This document shows positions 1 to 7,706 of a stretch of 64,000 nucleotides of DNA, piece by piece. The stretch is from Xenorhabdus sp014467285. GTDB lineage: Bacteria > Pseudomonadota > Gammaproteobacteria > Enterobacterales > Enterobacteriaceae. The position numbers and the translations under genes are program-made. The notes beneath the pieces were generated by a model. That model worked only from the letters and a program-made list of their open reading frames with translations. It did no database searches and was not told the DNA's origin. The stretch is taken from positions 62,001 to 126,000 of the forward strand of contig NZ_NKHR01000010.1 of the NCBI RefSeq assembly GCF_014467285.1, written 5' to 3'. Numbering within the stretch: position 1 is the first letter of the stretch; each line of letters begins with the position of its first letter.

Positions 1-537
1 ACTGGGAAAATAAGGTACAGGCCGATCCAGACTCACCTTTAACGTGTAAGGATCGATAGCTTCCACGCCCAATTTTTCCGGCGGTAATTTTCCATCAATG
101 ATTTCTTGTGCATTCTGAATACCTGATAAGGCCGCAAACCAAGAAAAAGAAGAGGCATTGGCAGGATTGACCAATCTCTGCCAGCTATAAACAAAATCAG
201 AGGCTGTGACACTGTCACCATTAGACCAACGGGCATCATGACGCAGTGTAAATATCCATGTTTTGTTATCTGTTGTTTTCCAGTCAATAGCAACGCCCGG
301 AATGGCCTGACCATGAGCATCTTGATTTACCAGACCTTCAAACAGATCACGCAATACTTGCGCCTCAGTCAAACCGAAAGATTTGATCGGGTCTAGCGAT
401 GCAGGTTCATCTTTCAATTGACGGACCAATTCCTGACGAGGATCAAGTTGAGTACCGGCAGGGACTTGGGCGGCAGAAACAGAAAAAGAAAGCCCGGTCA
501 TCAATAATACAGAGGAGAGTAACGAAAAACGATACAT
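1..537 (-). CDS. Periplasmic oligopeptide/murein-peptide binding protein (MppA/OppA family), N-terminal part
   Basis: The first 179 codons of a family 5 solute-binding protein; the gene runs off the left edge of the window. The start at 537 is followed by a clear Sec signal peptide (basic MYR, hydrophobic core, likely cut after SVSA). The mature part reads like OppA/MppA, with the family phrases DEPASLDPIKSFG, RDLFEGLVNQD and TLRHDARWSNGD. Such proteins capture peptides in the periplasm for the Opp ABC importer. In E. coli, mppA lies a few genes from tpx, so the position favours MppA, but the fragment does not separate MppA from OppA. No frame break is seen. Confidence 0.88.
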   Translation of the reverse strand, partial: MYRFSLLSSVLLMTGLSFSVSAAQVPAGTQLDPRQELVRQLKDEPASLDPIKSFGLTEAQVLRDLFEGLVNQDAHGQAIPGVAIDWKTTDNKTWIFTLRHDARWSNGDSVTASDFVYSWQRLVNPANASSFSWFAALSGIQNAQEIIDGKLPPEKLGVEAIDPYTLKVSLDRPVPYFPS

Positions 538-660
538 GATTCTTTTGCCTTATGAGTCTAATAATCATCCTAAAAATATATTATAAGACATTGTTAATTA
601 ACGGGAGCCTGAGTATTTCATGAATATTGCGTCTATTTTTGTGGGCAAGATCGCACTATT

Positions 661-687
661 CCTTTACACTGGCGGTCCTTTACACTG
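661..687 (+). repeat. Short direct repeat in the tpx leader
   Basis: An 11-base word (cctttacactg) occurs at 661-671 and again at 677-687, 16 bases apart, just before the tpx ribosome binding site (gagggaga at about 708). It may be a tiny duplication or a paired binding site. No regulator is recognised. Confidence 0.45.
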
Positions 688-720
688 ATGGCGCAGTTTA
701 TTTTATAGAGGGAGAAAACC

Positions 721-1224
721 ATGACACAAGCAGTCAAGTTCCAAGGTAGTGATATCACCGTTAACGGAGATTTTCCACAAGCAGGCCAGGCAGCGAAAGA
801 TTTCACTCTGGTTGCTAAAGATCTTGCCGATGTTGCATTGAGCCAATATGCAGGCAAACGTAAAGTGCTTAACATTTTCCCAAGCATCGATACCGGTGTT
901 TGTGCCACATCTGTCCGTAAATTCAATCAACTTGCCAGTGAGTTGGACAACACTGTTGTACTGTGCATTTCAGCAGATTTGCCTTTTGCTCAATCTCGTT
1001 TCTGTGGTTCTGAAGGTTTGTCTAACGTTATTACTCTTTCCACACTCCGTGGTGGAAAGTTTCAGGAAGATTACGGCGTTGCAATAACCGAAGGCCCACT
1101 GGGTGGTTTAACTGCACGTGCCGTTGTTATTTTGGATGAAAATAACCAAGTTATTTATAGTCAGTTAGTTGATGAAATCACTAATGAACCTGACTATGAC
1201 AGTGCATTATCAGCATTAAAATAA
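721..1224 (+). CDS. tpx: Thiol peroxidase Tpx (atypical 2-Cys peroxiredoxin)
   Basis: A 167-residue lipid-hydroperoxide/H2O2 peroxidase of the periplasm and cytosol, reduced by thioredoxin. The peroxidatic cysteine is C61 in the motif PSIDTGVCATSVRKF and the resolving cysteine is C95 in QSRFCG; C82 is also present as in E. coli Tpx. Length matches the family. The ATG at 721 follows a strong Shine-Dalgarno (gagggaga). The gene is followed by a long hairpin. In E. coli tpx is convergent with tyrR; here about 37 kb of mostly T6SS DNA lies between them. Confidence 0.97.
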   Translation: MTQAVKFQGSDITVNGDFPQAGQAAKDFTLVAKDLADVALSQYAGKRKVLNIFPSIDTGVCATSVRKFNQLASELDNTVVLCISADLPFAQSRFCGSEGLSNVITLSTLRGGKFQEDYGVAITEGPLGGLTARAVVILDENNQVIYSQLVDEITNEPDYDSALSALK

Positions 1225-1302
1225 TTATTTTATTATTGATAATATTGCTTTTGTTTTACGGCACGGCAAAATAATCGTTTTATAATAAATTTTTATTTTC
1301 AT

Positions 1303-1341
1303 GGCGGCGATGATTTCACAATGAGTGAACCCATCGCCGCC
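1303..1341 (+). terminator. Hairpin downstream of tpx
   Basis: A perfect 10-bp inverted repeat (ggcggcgatg at 1303-1312, catcgccgcc at 1332-1341) with a 19-base loop lies about 80 bases after the tpx stop and is followed by a modestly T-rich stretch. It is a probable terminator for tpx, though the loop is long and the T tract weak. Confidence 0.6.
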
Positions 1342-1549
1342 AGTTTATTCAGAGATATCTGAACCACTCTCACCTTATTACAAATAACCACCCCACGCCC
1401 GCTTAAAAAAACCACCTCTCACGAAAAAGTGGAGGTCCCTATCAAATGTGCCGAAAACGACCGTTTTTGACACATGAATAAAAATACCAACAAATCAACA
1501 GATTAAATGTTGACGGTTATCGCATGAATCATGAATAAGATCATTACAC
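1342..1549. other. Non-coding stretch after tpx
   Basis: No supported gene. A short imperfect hairpin (acctctcac / gtggaggt around 1413-1438) is present. Together with 1225-1302 this forms the left edge of the accessory region. Confidence 0.4.
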
Positions 1550-2014
1550 CTACACAGTGTATTTAGCCAAGTCTTTAGGGGTTATTTTCTTGGACACATT
1601 GTCTTTATTAATAGATAAAACTATCTTTCCGTGTAATCCATCCAATGGATTATCACCGATTTTTTTTACTGTCAAAATTGCAGCTCTATTTTTAACGCCA
1701 GAAAAGATGGAATCATCTTCATTTTTAAGCCTATTAACATCCCTTGGAGAATACATATCATTATTCATGACTTCTTTAGATATATCCTCAGGGAAATAGA
1801 GTTGGCCTACAAAATAGAATTTATCTTCCTGTCTTTTTTGTACATTCGCATTCCTTGCTGATAAATGAATATGGATAGCTCTTCCGGCATAAAAACCGGG
1901 GAAAATTGTGGTGAATCTGACTATACCTTCTTTGTCTGTCCTTTGTGCCCCACGAAGAAATGTGCTTTCATCAGTTCTTGAAATCGTCCCTATATCACTA
2001 CAACTTGAATTTTT
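1550..2014 (-). pseudogene. Intradiol ring-cleavage dioxygenase remnant (5'-truncated)
   Basis: On the minus strand an open frame from 2014 to 1550 encodes the C-terminal half of an intradiol (protocatechuate/catechol 1,2-type) dioxygenase. The family block is obvious: STFLRGAQRTD, then GIVRFTTIFPGFYAGRAIHIH, which carries the Tyr of the PGxY motif and both His ligands of the mononuclear iron. The N-terminal region is missing: an in-frame stop sits at 2015-2017 and no start with a ribosome binding site is visible. In intact enzymes this domain opens catechol rings with O2. Most likely a dead fragment; translation from the ATG at 1768 would lack all catalytic residues. Confidence 0.75.
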
Positions 2015-2366
2015 TCACAGAAAATGGCAGCTACTACGTTATTGAAATGAAAAAATAAATTTACATTGAAGTGACTGTCGTGTCGCTATGACACCGTTAT
2101 AACCTGGCTGACAAAAGGCCATGTTTGCAATCCATCTCCTCATCCTCATTTTAAGTAACCATGAAACAGAGGACTCCAATATACTGATACCGCTCACATT
2201 TAAGCGAGCGGTAAGAGTTAACACGCCATACATATACCCGGATGTGCTTAACCGGATTATTCAATAGATGCTGGTGAATGGTTACTCAAATCCTGCTAGA
2301 ATTCGCGGCGTGAAATAGGCATTATCGTAGCGAATTGATAACAAATAACACCTACAGGTTAATTAA
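2015..2366. other. Intergenic stretch with a small hairpin
   Basis: No convincing gene. A 7-bp stem (accgctc at 2189-2195, gagcggt at 2206-2212) with a 10-base loop is the only clear structure. A 64-codon minus-strand frame (2039-2233) matches nothing I recognise and has no ribosome binding site. Confidence 0.4.
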
Positions 2367-3233
2367 ATGGAAAGTCTGTGCCAGAAACTGAATGTCCTGC
2401 GTAAAGTTGATAACTTCTTAATGGCCCATAAGCCCAATAACAGCACAGGTGTTAAGCGATTTATTTTAGAGTTTCTTTTCTTTGGATTGATTAATGCACG
2501 CTCGTGCTTATTTGCTGGTTTCTTTTTTTTGGCTTTATTTTTGGTTCCGGCAAAAGGCATCGTGGGCATACCGCGTTATGATGTACTCTTAGTATTTGCC
2601 GTGACCTTTCAAACATTACTCATATGGTCAAAACTCGAAACATGGGATGAATTGAAAGCAATCTGCGTTTTTCACTTAGTCGGTTTTATAATGGAGCTAT
2701 TTAAGACATCAGCATCTATCAGTTCATGGCAATATCCTGATGCTGCGTTTACTAAGCTTTGGGGAGTCCCGCTATTTACAGGTTTTATGTATGCGGCGGT
2801 GGGGAGCTACATTATACAGTCATGGCGTTTTTTTAAGGTACGCATTGAGCATTACCCACCGTATTGGATGGCAACACTGGTGGCACTGGCAATTTATATC
2901 AACTTCTTTAGTCATCATTATATTGATGATTATCGCTGGTACTTAACTGCTTTTATTTTCGGTTTGTATGCACGTGGTACTGTTTTTTATACACCATTGG
3001 ATAAAGAGCGCAGGATGCCACTATTACTTGCTTTTATACTGATTGGTTTTTTTATTTGGTTAGCGGAAAACTTCGGTACCTTCTTTGGTATCTGGCAATA
3101 CCCGAATCAATTAGGCGCTTGGTCTGTTGTTCATGCAGGAAAATGGGGGGCATGGTCGTTATTGGTGGTTGTGACCTTTACGATTGTCGTTCACCTTAAA
3201 CATATCAAAGCGAACGTGGCAATTGCCCGTTAA
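2367..3233 (+). CDS. DUF817 family integral membrane protein
   Basis: A 288-residue protein with about eight hydrophobic segments, typical of the DUF817 family, whose function is not established. Segments include residues about 33-60, 70-90, 100-115, 130-150, 165-185, 190-205, 218-238 and 255-278. Conserved aromatic and acidic motifs between them (SSWQYPDAAFTKLWGVPLF; NFGTFFGIWQYPNQ) are the family hallmark and are likely in or near the membrane. The gene stands alone, flanked by an intradiol dioxygenase remnant and an IS3-type fragment, so it is probably accessory. The start is weakly supported (agg about 10 bases upstream). Confidence 0.8.
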   Translation: MESLCQKLNVLRKVDNFLMAHKPNNSTGVKRFILEFLFFGLINARSCLFAGFFFLALFLVPAKGIVGIPRYDVLLVFAVTFQTLLIWSKLETWDELKAICVFHLVGFIMELFKTSASISSWQYPDAAFTKLWGVPLFTGFMYAAVGSYIIQSWRFFKVRIEHYPPYWMATLVALAIYINFFSHHYIDDYRWYLTAFIFGLYARGTVFYTPLDKERRMPLLLAFILIGFFIWLAENFGTFFGIWQYPNQLGAWSVVHAGKWGAWSLLVVVTFTIVVHLKHIKANVAIAR

Positions 3234-3234
3234 T

Positions 3235-3531
3235 TTAGCTAAATACGCCGTAAGCCCTGTCTTTTGCTTTAAGCCGATGAAATTCCTCTATTATAACTAT
3301 GGGGGCAAAGATAATTATAATAGCCTCCAAGATATTGAGTGGTATCCCGTATAGCCTCATGGATACCCTTATATCCTTCCGGTGGCTCCATTCACTCTTC
3401 AAACTGCGAAATACCCTTACCCTTTCCATCGGGGAATTGTCCAAACAATTACCCCGCCAACTCATGCTATGGGTGAAAGATAAATGAAAATATGGTCTAA
3501 TGTTGAGATGAAAAATAAGTGCATGATTCAA
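3235..3531 (-). pseudogene. IS3-family transposase (OrfB) fragment
   Basis: The minus-strand frame contains the characteristic end of the DDE domain of IS3-type transposases (SMSWRGNCLDNSPMERV followed by FRSLKSEW), where the final catalytic Glu lies. Upstream parts and the C-terminal tail are absent or out of frame, so this is an inactive relic ending right against the DUF817 gene. Confidence 0.75.
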
Positions 3532-3891
3532 CGTTTAATGCACTTAGATGACAATATAAAAACGCCCTTTTGGGGTATTTTTTAGTTTAAAAAAACCTTC
3601 ATCGCCAGACAAGGGGTTTATGTCTGACAATATCTGCTTCCAAAGGTGTGCAGATGTACCGCAATCTTGCTCTCCTTTTCAGGCTACGGGAGTTTTTATA
3701 GTCGCTAAAAAGTGTTTTTAACCAGCCTAGACTAACTGATTTTTTTAGTTATAGAATGAGAAAAAGGACTAAATGCTATAAAAATAAACATTGGAATTTT
3801 TGTTTTTATAATATGTTTTATTATCATAATGGATGCGGGGAAGATATCAACTTAAATTATTCTATGAATAACGGGATTTTATTAATTAGAA
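3532..3891. other. Intergenic stretch, no gene supported
   Basis: A possible weak terminator-like element (acgcccttttggggt plus a T run at about 3560-3583) is present. A 60-codon plus-strand frame at 3756-3938 is A+T-driven low-complexity sequence and is not called. Confidence 0.4.
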
Positions 3892-3929
3892 TTTGGTTAA
3901 CCAAGTTAATTAACAACAGGTTAACCAAA
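3892..3929 (-). terminator. Terminator-like inverted repeat after immunity copy 1
   Basis: tttggttaacc (3892-3902) pairs with ggttaaccaaa (3919-3929). Each arm is itself a ggttaacc palindrome. It lies just past the stop of the immunity gene at 3939. A nearly identical element follows copy 3 (6694-6731) but not copy 2. Confidence 0.65.
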
Positions 3930-3938
3930 ATGAATTAA

Positions 3939-4916
3939 TTATCTGGCAATAACAACCTTCCCATCAATAATGGATAGATATGGGTCATATGTAGAAATAT
4001 AATCAGTCCCATTCTCATCCATTATTATTGGGGAGCGTCCGAAAATCCCTTTTTCTAGACGAAATAGCCGCCCCCCCTTATATTTGACTAACCTGAAGTC
4101 TTGCCATTTAGGGGACGTTCTGAGGGTATATATTTTGCTATCAGTCAGCTCTTCAAAATTCATTGAATCAAAAAATATTTTAGCGCTACTATTGTCTGCT
4201 ATAGCCCATTCTTCCCATGCAGGTTTACTCATTTTCCATAATTTATCTAGATCTTTATGTGCAAGTGTATTGATAATTTCCTGATAGAAATTTTTAATTG
4301 CAGGGAGATCATTTTCTGTTACCGGACGTGCTTTGGTCCACATCCAGTCGGGTAATCCATTCAAGTTAAATGATTTTCTTGCCTTGTAAAAGCCTTTATC
4401 ACCAGGTGCGGTTGCCATCCCCGTGAATTCAAACTCTGATCCTGTTCTTCCTATTTGATTGAGTGACTCTGATGTTAGGGTATTGCCCTCCTTATCGACA
4501 GTCAATTTGATATGACTGATTATTTCTTCATCACCGACGGCGGATACTTTTTTTAATGTGGTTTCACACCGGGCGTTGGGATCAAATTTATTTGATTTTT
4601 CAGATGTTCTATCCTTAAAAAGTAATTCTATGGTATTAGTGCCATTTTCCAGAAAAGCGGTTGCATTTAGACCACTGGATTGAACACCATGCGTACCAGC
4701 ACCGCGATTATCCATAGCAGGCATGCCATTTACGCTTAAATAGCAAAAACTTTTACTTGTATTCATTGAGAGTAAGTATTTATAGTCCATTTTAGATTTT
4801 CCTAATACATTATTTGATAAAGTACATGCCAACAATAGAACACTAACCCAACGAAATCCGATACGTCGACTCTTCTTTTGACAGTGGTTTTTGGAATACC
4901 CATTCTTTTTCAGCAT
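3939..4916 (-). CDS. Putative T6SS immunity protein, copy 1 (exported)
   Basis: A 325-residue protein of no family I can name. It has a positively charged N-terminus and a hydrophobic segment (VSVLLLACTLSNNVLG, residues about 24-39), so it is predicted to be exported to the periplasm. It is paralogous over its full length to the products of 5340-6299 and 6741-7706. The most conserved parts are DYKYLLSMNTSKSFCYL, GLPDWMWTKARPVTENDLP, FYQEIINTLAHKDLDKLWK and the C-terminal DGKVVIAR. It starts inside, and in a different frame from, an effector C-terminal remnant. An aaagga element precedes the ATG at 4916. The role as immunity protein is inferred from position after a T6SS toxin-like gene. Confidence 0.72.
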   Translation of the reverse strand: MLKKNGYSKNHCQKKSRRIGFRWVSVLLLACTLSNNVLGKSKMDYKYLLSMNTSKSFCYLSVNGMPAMDNRGAGTHGVQSSGLNATAFLENGTNTIELLFKDRTSEKSNKFDPNARCETTLKKVSAVGDEEIISHIKLTVDKEGNTLTSESLNQIGRTGSEFEFTGMATAPGDKGFYKARKSFNLNGLPDWMWTKARPVTENDLPAIKNFYQEIINTLAHKDLDKLWKMSKPAWEEWAIADNSSAKIFFDSMNFEELTDSKIYTLRTSPKWQDFRLVKYKGGRLFRLEKGIFGRSPIIMDENGTDYISTYDPYLSIIDGKVVIAR

Positions 4917-5230
4917 TTGTGTTTATTCCTTTGTCTCTCTGTTCATCATTTTCATTGCCTTTCTTACTTACACCAAAAGCCAATTCTACATTTACCATCG
5001 CTTTTATACCATCATGGTAAAATACCAAATCCAAAACTTTTTCATTTTGGGGATTTGGGGCAAGCCCAATAAGCGCTTTAGCAGCTGCATTAACATAGCC
5101 ATAAATAATGTCGTAACGCGCCCCTCCGCGGATATTAAACTCGGCTTTAATGCTAAATCCTATTTCAAACTTTTCGTCTTTTTTAAACTCCCAACCCCTT
5201 TATCATCCGAATCCAAATGGGTTATCATAT
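4843..5230 (-). pseudogene. Remnant of the effector C-terminus (copy 1)
   Basis: This stretch encodes about 125 residues matching the C-terminal end of the effector at 7642-9264: FNIRGGARYDIIYGYVNAAAK, then LDLVFYHDGIKAMVNVELAF and the final WVFQKPLSKEESTYRISLG. The frame is broken near 5190, where residues like SDDKGVG are in one frame and EFKKDEKFEIGF in the next. Everything upstream is missing. Its last 74 bases overlap the immunity gene start. Confidence 0.8.
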
Positions 5231-5288
5231 TTTTATACGTCATAAAGTGATAGGAGATAGTTATATTATTGGTTCCATTAAATTAAAT

Positions 5289-5324
5289 AACCAAGGTTGA
5301 AAACACCTATTTTCAACTTTGGTT
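5289..5324 (-). terminator. Terminator hairpin after immunity copy 2
   Basis: aaccaaggttgaaaa (5289-5303) pairs, with one mismatch, with ttttcaactttggtt (5310-5324), leaving a 6-base loop. It lies 15 bases past the stop of immunity copy 2 and differs from the ggttaacc elements of copies 1 and 3. Confidence 0.65.
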
Positions 5325-5339
5325 ATAATAATTTACTTA

Positions 5340-6299
5340 TTATCTGGCAATAACAACTTTTCCATCAACAATGGATAAATATGGGCTGTAAGTTGCTACT
5401 CTATCTGTATTTATTCTATCCATTATTATAGGTGATCGCCCAAAAACGCCTGTTTCTAACCGAAATAACCGCCCTTCCTTATATTTGACTAATTTAAAAT
5501 CCTGCCATTTAGGGGAAATTCTGATTGCATATGTCTTTTCATCGGTCAGTTTTTCAAAATTCATTGAATTAAAAAATATTCTAGGATTACTATCTTCAGC
5601 CATTGCCCATTCATCCCATGCAGGTTTACTCATTTTCCATAATTTATCTAGATCTTTATGTGCAAGTGTATTGATAATTTCCTGATAGAAATTTTTAATT
5701 ACAGGGAGATCATTTTCTGTTACTGGGCGTGCTTTGGTCCACATCCAGTCGGGTAACCCTTTCAGATTAAATAATTTTCGTGCCCTGTAAAAACCTTCAT
5801 CATCTGGTTCTGTTGCCATGCCTTTGAATTCAAATTCGGATTGATTGGCTGACCCTGATGTTAAAGTATTACCCTCTTTATTGACAGTCAGTTTTATATG
5901 GCTGATTATTTCACTATCTCCGGCGGCAGATACTTTTTTTAATGTTGCTTCACATTGAGCCTCAGGATCAAATTTATTTGATCTTTCTGATGCGAGATCA
6001 CTAAACAACAATTCCATGGTATTGGAACCATTTTCCAAAAAAGCGGTTGCATTTAAGCCACTGGATTGAATTCCGTTATGAGCCTTGCGATTATTCATTG
6101 CAGGCATGCCATTTACATTTAAATAGCAAAAGCTTTTACTTGTATTCATTGAGAGTAAGTATTTATAGTCCATTTCAGGTTTACCTAATGCGTTATTTGA
6201 AACAATACATGTCAAAAATAGAATACTAACCCAACGAGATCCGATATATTGACTCTTCTTTAGACAGTGGTTTGTGGAATACCCATTCTTTTTCACCAT
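5340..6299 (-). CDS. Putative T6SS immunity protein, copy 2 (exported)
   Basis: A 319-residue paralogue of copy 1; by eye most residues are identical, and both are more distant from copy 3. The N-terminal export signal (basic MVKKNGYSTNHCLKKS, then VSILFLTCIVSNNALG) and the C-terminal DGKVVIAR are kept, and the frame is intact. Its first 74 bases overlap a second effector remnant in another frame. A ggagagg element lies about 9 bases before the ATG. Because its cognate toxin gene is gone, it would be an orphan immunity gene protecting against relatives that still carry that toxin variant (inference). Confidence 0.72.
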   Translation of the reverse strand: MVKKNGYSTNHCLKKSQYIGSRWVSILFLTCIVSNNALGKPEMDYKYLLSMNTSKSFCYLNVNGMPAMNNRKAHNGIQSSGLNATAFLENGSNTMELLFSDLASERSNKFDPEAQCEATLKKVSAAGDSEIISHIKLTVNKEGNTLTSGSANQSEFEFKGMATEPDDEGFYRARKLFNLKGLPDWMWTKARPVTENDLPVIKNFYQEIINTLAHKDLDKLWKMSKPAWDEWAMAEDSNPRIFFNSMNFEKLTDEKTYAIRISPKWQDFKLVKYKEGRLFRLETGVFGRSPIIMDRINTDRVATYSPYLSIVDGKVVIAR

Positions 6300-6394
6300 T
6301 TAAACTTACCTCTCCACCTTTTTTATCATGGTCTTCATTGAGTTGATCATCATCACCTAGCCCAAAAGCCAAATCTACATTTACCATCGCTTTT
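6226..6394 (-). pseudogene. Remnant of the effector C-terminus (copy 2)
   Basis: About 55 codons of the effector tail remain (IKAMVNVDLAFGLGDDD, ending EKEWVFHKPLSKEESIYRISLG). The match stops abruptly at about 6394, where an IS630-type transposase fragment on the opposite strand begins. The insertion therefore cut off the rest of this effector copy. Confidence 0.8.
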
Positions 6395-6679
6395 ATAGCC
6401 AAACAAGGAGACAACCGTTTGACATTTTTAGTGCTAGATAATGCGCGTATCCACCATGGGATCGCGGAAAAAACCAGACATCGCTGGTTACGAGAGCACA
6501 ACCTGCTTTTACTTTATCTTCCCGCCTACAGCCCAGAGCTGAACCTGATTGAAATCGTCTGGAAACAAGCCAAATATCACTGGCAACGTTTTATCACCTG
6601 GACTCAAGATACCATGGAGTATGAGCTAAATACGTTATTGGAAGGTTATGGTGATCAATTTGCAATTAATTTTTCTTGA
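6395..6679 (+). pseudogene. IS630-family transposase C-terminal fragment
   Basis: The frame encodes the end of an IS630-type DDE transposase: TFLVLDNARIHHG carries the second catalytic Asp, and LYLPAYSPELNLIEIVWKQAK carries the final Glu. The N-terminal half with the first Asp is missing. It is inserted into the effector remnant of copy 2 at about 6394. Confidence 0.85.
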
Positions 6680-6693
6680 GTACTTAATTGGCA

Positions 6694-6731
6694 TTTGGTT
6701 AACCAAGTTCATTAAAAACTGGTTAACCAAA
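6694..6731 (-). terminator. Terminator-like inverted repeat after immunity copy 3
   Basis: tttggttaacc (6694-6704) and ggttaaccaaa (6721-6731) form a hairpin 9 bases past the stop of immunity copy 3. It is nearly the same as the element after copy 1, evidence that the module was duplicated together with its 3' flank. Confidence 0.65.
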
Positions 6732-6740
6732 ATAAATAAA

Positions 6741-7706
6741 TTATCTGGCTATAACGATTTTACCATTGATAATGGATAAGTAAGGACTATAAGTTGCAGT
6801 ATCACCTGTGATTTTATTATCGAACAATATAGGAGAACGACCATGAGCACCAGCTTCCAGACGGAATAGACGCCCATTTTTATAACTGACTAATTTGAAT
6901 TTTTTCCATTCAGGTATTGTTCTGACTGTATATTTATCGCTATCGATTTTATCTTCAAACCTCATCGAATGGAAAAAAAACTTAGCGTTACTGTTATCTG
7001 CAATAGCCCATTCTTCCCAGGCAGGTTTACTCATACTCCATATTTTACCCAAATCCTTTTGAGCAAATGAGTGAATTATTTCCTGATAAAAAGATTTTAT
7101 AACCGACAAATCTTTTTCTGTCACTGGTTGGGCCTTTGTCCACATCCAATCTGGCAATCTATCAATCGAATATGTTTTTTTAGCAGAGAATAAACCTTCT
7201 TCTGCTGGTATTGTGGACATACCAGTAAAATCAAAGCCTGCCTTCTCATTAGATATATTCTTGAGTGATTCTTCAGTGACTGGCTTACCCTCTTTATCAA
7301 CTATTAATTTAATGCGACTAATAATCTCACCATTTTCATCGTAAGCCGACACCTTTTTTAAGGTTGCCTCACATCGGGACTCAGGTATAAGTTCGTCTTC
7401 AAAAGATCGACTGCCAAATAGTAACTCTATGGTATTATCTCCATTTTCTAAAAAAGCGGTTGAATTTATACCGCTGGATTGAATTCCATTGGGAGCATTT
7501 AAGTTATCCATAGCTGTCATACCATTAATACGTACTACGCAGAGACTTTGGTTTGTATTGAATGAAAGTAAATATTTATATTCCATATCTGATCTCCCTG
7601 ATGCAGAAGTGCTAAATAACATATAAGAACAAAATAAGAGACTACCCCAAAGAAATCCGATAAGACGATTTATCTTTAGAAAGTGGTTTTTGAAATACCC
7701 ATTCAC
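6741..7706 (-). CDS. Putative T6SS immunity protein, copy 3 (cognate of the intact effector)
   Basis: A 321-residue exported protein, the most divergent of the three paralogues but aligned along its full length (PDWMWTKAQPVTEKDL, FYQEIIHSFAQKDLGKIW, final NGKIVIAR). The start is a GTG at 7706 preceded by aagga at a spacing of 7, and both lie inside the effector coding region. The two genes overlap by 65 bases in different frames, so translation is probably coupled. The hydrophobic stretch FLWGSLLFCSYMLFSTSASG (about residues 18-37) should direct export. As the direct partner of the only intact effector it is the likeliest active antidote. Confidence 0.74.
   Translation of the reverse strand: MNGYFKNHFLKINRLIGFLWGSLLFCSYMLFSTSASGRSDMEYKYLLSFNTNQSLCVVRINGMTAMDNLNAPNGIQSSGINSTAFLENGDNTIELLFGSRSFEDELIPESRCEATLKKVSAYDENGEIISRIKLIVDKEGKPVTEESLKNISNEKAGFDFTGMSTIPAEEGLFSAKKTYSIDRLPDWMWTKAQPVTEKDLSVIKSFYQEIIHSFAQKDLGKIWSMSKPAWEEWAIADNSNAKFFFHSMRFEDKIDSDKYTVRTIPEWKKFKLVSYKNGRLFRLEAGAHGRSPILFDNKITGDTATYSPYLSIINGKIVIAR

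Noticed and set aside
2039..2233. 64-codon minus-strand frame, possible transposase scrap
   Set aside because: No recognisable motif or start signal.
3756..3938. 60-codon plus-strand frame before the immunity array
   Set aside because: Low-complexity A+T-rich sequence, no ribosome binding site, and its end overlaps a terminator; probably chance.
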